A DNA stretch of 64,000 nt from Marinobacter pelagius. Lineage in GTDB: Bacteria; Pseudomonadota; Gammaproteobacteria; Pseudomonadales; Oleiphilaceae. The stretch lies in assembly GCF_900114925.1 (NCBI RefSeq), contig NZ_FOUR01000006.1, forward strand, positions 230,811 through 294,810. The letters run 5' to 3'. Of the stretch, positions 58,103 through 64,000 are shown one piece after another (within the stretch, counting starts at the first letter, position 1; each line of letters opens with the position of its first letter). The notes under the pieces were generated by a model. That model ran no database searches, was not told the origin of the DNA, and worked only from the letters and a program-made list of their open reading frames with translations. The position numbers and the translations under genes are program-made.

Positions 58103-59095
58103 ATGGGCTGGGTCAATACCGTGATCGGAGCGGCCGAACGCCTCTCCGTGGATACGGATACCCTGCTGGCAGAAGCCGGCATTCCCGCTTCCGCATGTGA
58201 GCTGGAACGCTGGCCAATCGATGACATCACCCGCCTGTGGCATGCGGCGGAACGCTGCACAGGGGACCCAGGTTTCGGGCTGAAGGTGGGTGCCGAGTTC
58301 ACGCCCATGAGCATCAGCGGGGTGGGGTTTGCCCTGCAGTCTGCCGCGACCCTGCGCGAGGCTATTGCGATGGTTCAGCGCTTTCAACGGCTGATATCCG
58401 ATGGCGGCCGGTTTCAGATTGTTGCCGGCAACACCGCCACCTGGCTGGTCTACCATCCCCGTCAGGGCAAGCTGGCGTTCAGCCCTCACCAGATCGAGGC
58501 GGTGCTAGCGTCCGTGGTTGGCTTTGCCAGCTGGGTGACAGGTACCCGGATGCAACCGGCGCGGGTCCAGTTCAGCCAGCCCCGGCTCGGGCCGGTTCAG
58601 GGCTACCAGACGGTATTCAATTGCCCGGTGGAGTTCGAGCAGGCCTTCAGCGGCGTACTGGTGGAAAATACCGTTCTGGATCAGCCCCTGCCCCAGGCAG
58701 ATCCCCAACTGGCGCAGGTTCATGAGCGTTACACCAGTGCCCGCCTGAAAGCCCTGACCATGAACAGTGCCTCGGTTGCAGAATTACAGCGATGGCTGGC
58801 GGCCCGGGTGGGGCCGGTGCTTCCCCGCCGGGCAGATGCGGCCGAGGTACTTGGCATCAGCGAGCGGACCCTGGCCCGTCGGCTACGGGACCAGGGCCAC
58901 ACCTTCGATGGTTTGCTCGATGAAGTCCGGCGTCAGAAGGCGCTCCAGGCGGTCGCCGAGACCAGCGCCGCCCTGCCGGAGATAGCCGAGTCCCTGGGGT
59001 TCGCCGAAGTCAGTACCTTCTACCGGGCTTTCAAACGATGGACCGGCTCGCCGCCGGTTCGGTGGCGAAAGCAGCTGGGACAATCACGCCAGTAG
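58103..59095 (+). CDS. AraC-family regulator, OruR/arabinose-binding-like
   Basis: A 330-residue regulator with an N-terminal sensing domain (about 1-215) of the OruR/ArgR-like AraC group and a C-terminal double helix-turn-helix (AAEVLGISERTLARRLRDQG and LPEIAESLGFAEVSTFYRAFKRWTG). ATG 58103 is taken as the start; a TTG 24 bases earlier lies within the second direct repeat and is possible. It probably controls the divergent FAD dehydrogenase and perhaps the TPP enzyme. Confidence 0.85.
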   Translation: MGWVNTVIGAAERLSVDTDTLLAEAGIPASACELERWPIDDITRLWHAAERCTGDPGFGLKVGAEFTPMSISGVGFALQSAATLREAIAMVQRFQRLISDGGRFQIVAGNTATWLVYHPRQGKLAFSPHQIEAVLASVVGFASWVTGTRMQPARVQFSQPRLGPVQGYQTVFNCPVEFEQAFSGVLVENTVLDQPLPQADPQLAQVHERYTSARLKALTMNSASVAELQRWLAARVGPVLPRRADAAEVLGISERTLARRLRDQGHTFDGLLDEVRRQKALQAVAETSAALPEIAESLGFAEVSTFYRAFKRWTGSPPVRWRKQLGQSRQ

Positions 59096-59109
59096 TGCCG
59101 AAGTACCAA

Positions 59110-60462
59110 TCAGATCTGCTTGTAGACGACCTCGGACAGACGACTGCGGTTACCATCGGTATCCAGGGTGCGGATGGCAAAGTACCAGGTGCCATCCGTC
59201 AATTCGTCCACCAGCAGCTCATCCACCGACGCATCGCCGATTGCCAGACTCTGGTCCAGGCTGTCCGGATTGGTTCCGTAGACCACCTCGAAGCCTGCGA
59301 TTTCACCCATGCTCAGGCTCTCACCGTTCTCGCGGGTGAGCGGAGCGGTCCAACTCAGCAGTGCGGCGTTCGCCGGGATTGTCGGCTCCTGAACGGGTTC
59401 GGTTACCGTTGAATCAGTATTATCGGTTCCGGTATCTGCTACCGTGTCACCGGAGCTGTCGGTGTCTGTCGTATCGGTGTTGTCAGCAATCGACTCTTCG
59501 GTGTCGGAGTCCTCGTACACATCAGCAATGGTCTTGAAACGCTGGACATTACGATACTCGACAACAACCAGCTTCTGGCTGATCACACTCGACGCCACGG
59601 TGGCCTGGAGCTCGGAGGACTGCAGCGCTGCGGCACTGACCAGGTCCGACAGCGCCACATTCACGCCATCTCCCATGATGTCGATCCGGCCGTTGGCCGC
59701 GATCTGGGAGGTCATGTTGTTCAGCACGTCGGAGATGGTGCTCCATTGGGTGCTGTCATTCACCAGGGCCAGGAAAGCGGCATTGGTGATGGACACCTGC
59801 AGGGCGTCTGCAGAAACACTGCCCAGGTCGTCAAGTCGGGTCAGATCCGGCGGAGCCAGACGAAGGGAGCCGGGAGCGAGCCCGAACCACCCTTCGACCG
59901 TCTGGTAGGCACCAGACAGGGCTTCCGGAGACAGACCGTTAGCACTTCGCTCCGCCAGCGTGACCGCCAGATGGGTCAACGGCGTCAGGTGCACGGTTTC
60001 CGTGGTCAGGTCACCGGCACCGCGCAAGCTGAATTGACTATCCAGCGGCATGGGCTGGCCGAACGCGACCGCCTCGGCACCAGCCTGATCGCATTGGGGG
60101 ACCACATCACAGATCATGCGAGTATTGCCATCAGCCTGCAGCTCAACCAGGGCCCAGCCGTCGGCCTTGCCCCGCAAGCGCAGATCATAACTACCATCAT
60201 CAGCGGTCAGCACAGGTTTGGCTGCCAATCGGTCCGGCGCGTAATAGCCGTCCTTGTCCGCCAGCAACCGGTTCGCCGTGACGATGCCTTTCTGGATAAC
60301 ACCCTTCATGGCCGCTCCGGCAACCTCGACGGCCGGTTCCTGGGACTGAGTCACCGTGTTGCTGTCGCTGCCTGTCATATCCTTGAAGCAGCCCGAAAGA
60401 AGAACGGACGCTGAGAGAACCAGCAGCCCGTGCTTCGATAATTTTTTGCCGCAATATGACAT
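59110..60462 (-). CDS. Lipoprotein with Asp/Thr-rich linker and Fn3-like end
   Basis: A 450-residue protein with a lipoprotein signal (VLSASVLLSGC, lipidated Cys at residue 25). A carboxypeptidase-regulatory-like segment (about 45-130) is followed by a helical domain (about 140-310), a low-complexity Asp/Thr/Ser stretch (about 318-350), and a fibronectin-type-III-like C-terminal domain (LLSWTAPLTRENGES to GTWYFAIRTLDTDGNRSRLSEVVY). It probably sits in the outer membrane or on the surface. No neighbour gives a role. Confidence 0.82.
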   Translation of the reverse strand: MSYCGKKLSKHGLLVLSASVLLSGCFKDMTGSDSNTVTQSQEPAVEVAGAAMKGVIQKGIVTANRLLADKDGYYAPDRLAAKPVLTADDGSYDLRLRGKADGWALVELQADGNTRMICDVVPQCDQAGAEAVAFGQPMPLDSQFSLRGAGDLTTETVHLTPLTHLAVTLAERSANGLSPEALSGAYQTVEGWFGLAPGSLRLAPPDLTRLDDLGSVSADALQVSITNAAFLALVNDSTQWSTISDVLNNMTSQIAANGRIDIMGDGVNVALSDLVSAAALQSSELQATVASSVISQKLVVVEYRNVQRFKTIADVYEDSDTEESIADNTDTTDTDSSGDTVADTGTDNTDSTVTEPVQEPTIPANAALLSWTAPLTRENGESLSMGEIAGFEVVYGTNPDSLDQSLAIGDASVDELLVDELTDGTWYFAIRTLDTDGNRSRLSEVVYKQI

Positions 60463-60802
60463 CGTTTTGCACCAATTTATTGACGAATTGGGCAGATCAT
60501 ACTCCGGTAAATTCCGACCAAAATGTGATCAGATTCGCTTTTTATGGAGGGGAATTCGTCGGGAAAGTGGCGCTTACGGTAGGAAACATCGCGACATTGA
60601 AGGTTACATCGGGCAGGTCGTGAAAACTTCGCTTAACCTCATGATTTTCTGATCATATTTTGAGCACTGATTGGTTAGGGGTAGACAACCTGGCTCTGCC
60701 GTTGCCTTTCGCGATTACAAATTTAAACAGTGAGCACGCTGTCTTTCATCCATGAAACAGCGGCGGTCCGACACTTGCCAGGCCGCCGCAGGCTTCTGGT
60801 TT
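60463..60802. other. Gene-free stretch with distant inverted repeat and hairpin
   Basis: These 340 bases hold no supported gene. AAAATGTGATCAG (60520-60532) recurs inverted with one mismatch at 60649-60661. At the right end GCGGCGG (60770-60776) and CCGCCGC (60783-60789) form a hairpin 14 bases past the cupin stop codon; it lacks a good U-run, so it is only a possible terminator of the leftward cupin gene. Confidence 0.5.
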
Positions 60803-61315
60803 CTAGTTGCGTGGATCGTCCTCGGGATTCAGATACTCGATCCCCCAGGGACCATTGCCATGCAACTGGATGACAGTGCCTTCGTCTCCGGTATAACCGA
60901 ACATCGGATCTCCCGGCGACATGATCGCAAGGCTTCCTGTGGGCAACACCCTGGCTTCATCGCGGCGAAACTCCTCACCGTGGGCGAAATGAAAGGTCCC
61001 GGACAACACGGTGACCCGTTCATAGGCCGGATGAATGTGTGGAGCCACTTTGTAGTTTGGCGGTAAACGCAACCGGATGGTGAACGGATCGCCACTGGCG
61101 AGATCGCCCTCCAGAATCGAGATTTCCGCTCCTTCTGCCATGGATCCAACCGGCTTCCATGTCAGCTCGGAAGGCTCGATCATGACATGCCCCTCACCGT
61201 TGTACGGCGTCTTCGCATAGGCGCCACCAGCGGCACCAATGCACAGTGAGGCCGCAAGCAGGCCGGTTGTCAGCAGCTTGCCTCCGGCGTGTCCGGTGCC
61301 TGAGATAATATCCAT
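60803..61315 (-). CDS. Exported cupin-domain protein of the ECF regulon
   Basis: A 170-residue protein with an N-terminal hydrophobic export signal ending near AAGGAYA (residue 34). The single cupin barrel has motif 1 HIHPAYERVTVLSGTFHFAHG (split as HIHPAYERV and TFHFAHGEEF) and motif 2 around EGTVIQLHGNGPW. The histidines and glutamate could hold a metal ion. Its promoter has the same boxes as that of the divergent ECF sigma gene, so it is very probably a target of that sigma factor. GAGGAGGA precedes the ATG. Unlike ChrR, it is not fused to an anti-sigma domain. Confidence 0.87.
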   Translation of the reverse strand: MDIISGTGHAGGKLLTTGLLAASLCIGAAGGAYAKTPYNGEGHVMIEPSELTWKPVGSMAEGAEISILEGDLASGDPFTIRLRLPPNYKVAPHIHPAYERVTVLSGTFHFAHGEEFRRDEARVLPTGSLAIMSPGDPMFGYTGDEGTVIQLHGNGPWGIEYLNPEDDPRN

Positions 61316-61385
61316 CGTCTATCCTCCTCTTATCAGATTCGCAGAGGTTTTCTGGAACACCGGGGTCCTGCCCGGCTGACCGCAA

Positions 61386-61412
61386 GGACGCGGCAGCAAA
61401 AGGGAATGTTCC
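61386..61412 (-). promoter_or_regulatory. ECF-type promoter of the cupin gene
   Basis: On the minus strand, GGAAC (61412-61408), a 17-base spacer and CGTCC (61390-61386). This is the GGAAC/CGTC pattern of RpoE-like ECF sigma factors. The -35 box is inside the left arm of the palindrome AATGTTCCCGG-N7-CCGGGAACATT (61405-61433). Confidence 0.75.
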
Positions 61413-61425
61413 CGGAAAATTGCCG

Positions 61426-61452
61426 GGAACATTTGGGTTGTCAGGGGCGTCC
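61426..61452 (+). promoter_or_regulatory. ECF-type promoter of the sigma factor operon
   Basis: GGAAC (61426-61430), a 17-base spacer and CGTCC (61448-61452), identical in boxes and spacing to the cupin promoter on the other strand. The sigma factor ATG is 28 bases downstream. Autoregulation is the usual arrangement for ECF sigma genes. Confidence 0.75.
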
Positions 61453-61479
61453 CTGTAACAACGCCAACGGGGAAACACC

Positions 61480-62133
61480 ATGAGACCTGTGGAAACGGAA
61501 CAGCGTTGTGAATCGACAGTTTCAGAAGAGCGCCAACGGCTGTTCAGGACAAATGTGGAGCGCCTGATGGACCGTCTCTACGGCACGGCCCTGCGGATGA
61601 CCCGTGATGCGGATGAAGCCGAGGATGTGGTGGCGGAGTCCGTCAGCAAGGCCTGGCGCGGGCTCGATCAACTGGACGATCTCACCCATATGGAAGGCTG
61701 GCTGTTCCGGATACTGCACAATACCTTTGTCAGTCTCAGGCGCCGGAGACAATGCCGCCAGGACCGGGAACTTCCCCTGGATGCAGACGACGGGGAGGAG
61801 GATTGCCGGTTCTCACTGTTCGAGAACCTTCACCAGCCGTTTCTGCTCTGGCTGGGGCGGCCCGAAACGGAGTTTATCAACCACCTGCTGGAGGAGGATC
61901 TGAAAAGGGCCGTTGATGACCTCGCAGAGCCCTACCGGATCGTGCTGGTGATGGTTGAAATGCAGGGTTATAGCTACGAACAGGTTGCCCGGATACTCGA
62001 CATTCCCATGGGCACGGTTCGTTCCCGGTTGAGCCGGGCACGTTGCCTGCTGCAGAAAGCGCTCTGGACACAGGGCCGCGACGCCGGCCTGACCACCCAC
62101 GGGACCCGTTCAACAGCCGGAGACGAACAGTGA
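61480..62133 (+). CDS. ECF-family RNA polymerase sigma factor
   Basis: A 217-residue sigma factor. Region 2 runs from about 20 to 90 (LYGTALRMTRDADEAEDVVAE, WLFRILHNTFVSLRRRR) and region 4 from about 140 to 200 (EPYRIVLVMVEMQGYSYEQVARILDIPMGTVRSRLSRAR, quoted in parts: YSYEQVARILD and GTVRSRLSRAR). It should recognise the GGAAC/CGTCC promoters on both sides of the gap upstream. Start ATG with GGGGAAA in front. The zinc-finger gene overlaps its stop by GTGA, giving a classical sigma/anti-sigma pair. Confidence 0.92.
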   Translation: MRPVETEQRCESTVSEERQRLFRTNVERLMDRLYGTALRMTRDADEAEDVVAESVSKAWRGLDQLDDLTHMEGWLFRILHNTFVSLRRRRQCRQDRELPLDADDGEEDCRFSLFENLHQPFLLWLGRPETEFINHLLEEDLKRAVDDLAEPYRIVLVMVEMQGYSYEQVARILDIPMGTVRSRLSRARCLLQKALWTQGRDAGLTTHGTRSTAGDEQ

Positions 62134-62363
62134 ACGCATCGAACATTTCATGTGAGGAAGTCATTGAACGGTTGTTCGAGTATCTGGACCAAGAGCTGGA
62201 TGCGACCAATCGCGCCGAGATCGATCACCACCTGCGACGCTGTTTCGATTGTTTCAGCAGGGCTGAATTTGAGCGGCGGTTGCGTGAGCGGATTGCTCAA
62301 GCCGGAACCGAGGAGGCGCCGGAACGACTGCGGGCGCGGATCCGGGAACTGACGGGGCAATAG
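62130..62363 (+). CDS. Zinc-finger (zf-HC2) anti-sigma factor
   Basis: A 77-residue protein, starting at a GTG that overlaps the sigma-factor stop codon; GGAG lies 8 bases upstream. It has the H-x3-C-x2-C motif of zinc-binding anti-sigma domains (DHHLRRCFDCF) and an N-terminal Cys (ISCEEV) as the probable fourth ligand. There is no membrane segment, so the protein is cytosolic and redox or thiol stress is a plausible signal (inference). It should hold the ECF sigma factor inactive. Confidence 0.87.
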   Translation: MNASNISCEEVIERLFEYLDQELDATNRAEIDHHLRRCFDCFSRAEFERRLRERIAQAGTEEAPERLRARIRELTGQ

Positions 62364-62396
62364 CCCCAGGGCAGCGTAATTTGCAGGGGGCAAACC

Positions 62397-63647
62397 ATGG
62401 TTGCGATTCTTGGCTACTCAGAAGATCAGATTCGCGAGGCGGTTCAGGACATGTACACCGGCGTCGCGGAAGCTCCCGACTCGCCCTATCATTTTCCGGT
62501 CGGTGCCGGTGCCTGCCGCAGCCTGGGCTACACGGAAGAGCAGATTGTCGAACTTCCTGACAGCACACTCGCATCGTTCGCCGGTGTCGGCTGGCCCTTC
62601 CGGGGGCGGGCGCTCCAACCCGGCGACACGACCCTGGACCTGGGTGCCGGCGCGGGTAACGACAGCGTCATCGCAAGCCGGGTGGTGGGTCAGTCAGGGC
62701 ATGTCATCGCACTGGATCTGACCGCTGCCATGACCCGAAAGCTGCGGCAGCATGCCTCCGGACACTGCGGGAATATCAGCGTCGTGCAGGCCTCGGCTGA
62801 GCAAATCCCCCTTGCAGGCCAATCCGTGGACAGTATCACCAGCAACGGAGCAATCAACCTGGTGCCATCAAAGCGACAGGCTTTTCGGGAAATGTTCCGG
62901 GTCCTGAAACCCGGTGGCAGGGTCCAGTTTGCCGACGTGGTCATCCGCCGCCCCGTCAATGTCGACTGTGACAGCGACCCCCGCCTCTGGGTTGAGTGCG
63001 TGGTAGGCGCCACTGTGGAGGAAGACCTCCTCGCCATGATGGGCGACACCGGATTCGAGGATATACAGGTACTGAATCGCCATGACTACTTTGCCTTGAG
63101 TCCCAGCGCACAGACCCGGGAGATTGCCCGCAGCTTCGGCGCCCACTCAGTGGAAGTGTCAGCCAGGCGGGGCGAACATCCACCCGGGCGATTACGGGAG
63201 TGGCTCCGGCGAAGTCATCCTTCCCGCTGGCTCGGCCAGCTGCATCGCCGTGGCTTTTCGGGCGTGGCGGCACTGGGTCTCGCCCTGGTCAGTTGTTATG
63301 GCGTGGTGGCCATGACCGGCCTGCTCACCCTCGCTGGCATCCGGCTGGCGCTGTCGCCGCAGGCCTGGTCCCTGGTCATCGCCACCTTTACCCTGCTGGC
63401 CTGGCTGACAATCGCAGCCGGTTTCCTGCAGCACCGCTCTACCCTGCCGGGGCTTCTGGCAACCCTTGGCGGGGCAATCGTGTGCTTTGCCCTGTTCGTG
63501 GACTACCATGTGCTGACGGAGCTTGCAGGGTTTGCACTACTGGCAGCAGGCGCCTTTGTGGACTTGCGCTATCGGCGACGGCTGGAAGCCCGAAAGCTTG
63601 GCCTCGATGGCGCCACTCGGGGCACCTCCCAGGACGGGGTCAGATGA
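62397..63647 (+). CDS. ArsM-like methyltransferase fused to a membrane tail
   Basis: A 416-residue fusion. Residues about 1-255 resemble arsenite methyltransferase (ArsM): SAM motif LDLGAGAGNDSVIASRVVG, IALDLTAAM, ASAEQIPLAGQSVDSITSNGA, VLKPGGRVQFADVV. The N-terminal cysteines of ArsM are not conserved (PDSTLASFAGVGWPF where ArsM has a LGLGCGNP-type stretch); one Cys in VECVVGAT remains. Residues about 285-395 form four hydrophobic segments of MerC-like layout without the MerC cysteines. GGGGGC precedes the ATG 33 bases after the anti-sigma gene, so it is third in the sigma operon. The substrate may not be arsenite. Confidence 0.82.
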   Translation: MVAILGYSEDQIREAVQDMYTGVAEAPDSPYHFPVGAGACRSLGYTEEQIVELPDSTLASFAGVGWPFRGRALQPGDTTLDLGAGAGNDSVIASRVVGQSGHVIALDLTAAMTRKLRQHASGHCGNISVVQASAEQIPLAGQSVDSITSNGAINLVPSKRQAFREMFRVLKPGGRVQFADVVIRRPVNVDCDSDPRLWVECVVGATVEEDLLAMMGDTGFEDIQVLNRHDYFALSPSAQTREIARSFGAHSVEVSARRGEHPPGRLREWLRRSHPSRWLGQLHRRGFSGVAALGLALVSCYGVVAMTGLLTLAGIRLALSPQAWSLVIATFTLLAWLTIAAGFLQHRSTLPGLLATLGGAIVCFALFVDYHVLTELAGFALLAAGAFVDLRYRRRLEARKLGLDGATRGTSQDGVR

Positions 63648-63672
63648 AAAGCGCAGACGCGCTTTTCATCTG
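63641..63672. repeat. Perfect 14-base hairpin at gene end and insertion boundary
   Basis: CAGATGAAAAGCGC (63641-63654) and GCGCTTTTCATCTG (63659-63672) enclose AGAC. It contains the methyltransferase stop codon. No U-run follows. It lies directly before the IS110 5' region, and IS110-group elements are known to prefer repeat or hairpin targets. Confidence 0.7.
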
Positions 63673-63683
63673 AAAATCATGTA

Positions 63684-63756
63684 GCCAGCCTCCCATAGTC
63701 CGTCATCCGGAGTAGGCTGGTAGTTGGCAAACACACTGCCGCTACAGGAGGCTGAC
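63684..63756 (+). ncRNA. IS110 5' region, possible guide (bridge) RNA and start-site hairpin
   Basis: CCAGCCT (63685-63691) pairs with AGGCTGG (63714-63720). Alternatively CAGCCTCC (63686-63693) pairs exactly with GGAGGCTG (63747-63754), the ribosome binding site of the transposase gene. IS110-group elements encode a structured bridge RNA in such an end region; whether this short stretch does so is only a possibility. Confidence 0.35.
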
Positions 63757-64000
63757 ATGACTCTATTCTGCGCCATCGACCTGCATTCAAACAATAGTGT
63801 CGCTGTCGTTCTTGATGAGAATGACAGCGTGCTTTATCAGGAACGTCTACCTAACGACCTGCCCACCATCGAGCGGGCGCTGCAGCCTTTCCAGAACGAT
63901 CTCTACGGGGTTGCGGTGGAGTCGACCTTCAACTGGTACTGGCTGGTGGACGGCCTACAAGCGGCCGGTCACCACGTCATGCTGGTCAACACGCATGCGG
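63757..64000 (+). mobile_element. IS110-family transposase gene (cut by right edge)
   Basis: The frame begins ATG ACT CTA TTC and is open to the window end (81 codons). FCAIDLHSNNSVAVVLDEND and LYGVAVESTFNWYWLVDGLQ match the N-terminal DEDD (RuvC-like) domain of IS110 transposases, with candidate catalytic D8 and E55. GGAGG lies 6 bases upstream. No terminal inverted repeat is expected for this family. The rest of the element lies beyond the window. Confidence 0.85.

Noticed and set aside
60770..60789. Confident terminator after the cupin gene
   Set aside because: The GC stem is good, but the minus-strand sequence after it lacks a U-run; kept only as a possibility in the gap description.
62397..63647. 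Straight annotation as arsenite methyltransferase arsM
   Set aside because: The arsenic-binding cysteines are mostly missing and no other ars gene is nearby.

Overview
The window comes from a chromosome of a GC-rich, heterotrophic marine-type gammaproteobacterium. Gene content and general protein resemblance (liu leucine-degradation cluster, IlvGM, PepSY/ferric-reductase proteins, MerR-type LiuR, OruR-like AraC regulators) point to Marinobacter or a close relative; that assignment is inference from family resemblance, not from a database search. No rRNA, tRNA, CRISPR array or prophage was seen. The only mobile element is the start of an IS110-type element cut by the right edge.

Layout. (1) 1-9350: a partial metal-dependent hydrolase gene, then a redox block: a fused PepSY-membrane/flavodoxin/FNR reductase, a DUF2271 protein, a small acidic PepSY protein and a ferric-reductase-like transmembrane flavoprotein. 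Divergent from it is an OmpR/histidine-kinase pair overlapping an AraC regulator, followed by an exported DUF6448 protein. (2) 9449-18520: acyl-CoA ligase divergent from a FixL/FixJ-type pair; a MocR-type regulator divergent from a small unknown gene plus phzF; baiN-type flavoprotein; cfa. (3) 18692-28447: universal stress protein, MgtC/DUF4010 membrane protein, alkB, a large HD-GYP sensor, djlA, an ICMT-like methyltransferase, an amidase. (4) 27692-32632: RND adaptor, RND pump and truC as one leftward operon. (5) 32721-34952: ilvGM behind a complete attenuator with a valine-rich leader peptide. (6) 35433-41352: cyanate operon (cynA-cynB-cynD-cynS order) divergent from a sigma-54 enhancer-binding protein gene, with -24/-12 promoters and dyad sites between them. 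(7) 41514-54546: branched-chain acyl-CoA catabolism: thiolase, acyl-CoA dehydrogenase and SDR leftward; liuR, liuA-B-C-D-E, an AhpD-like gene and an acyl-CoA synthetase rightward; a LiuR-type palindrome lies in the divergent region. (8) 54634-59095: a TPP enzyme, an FAD dehydrogenase and an AraC regulator. (9) 59110-63647: a lipoprotein, then an ECF sigma factor system: exported cupin on one side; sigma factor, zinc-finger anti-sigma factor and an ArsM-like methyltransferase with a membrane tail on the other. (10) 63684-64000: start of an IS110 element.

The most interesting unit is region 9. The ECF sigma gene and the cupin gene are transcribed apart from two back-to-back promoters that both read GGAAC-N17-CGTCC, their -35 boxes forming the arms of one palindrome. 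This ties an exported cupin and an unusual methyltransferase/membrane fusion to one ECF regulon. Other notable signals are the ilv attenuator, the sigma-54-controlled cyn divergon, two families of long hairpin repeats (one at convergent gene ends, one inside operons), and several operator-like repeats in front of regulators.
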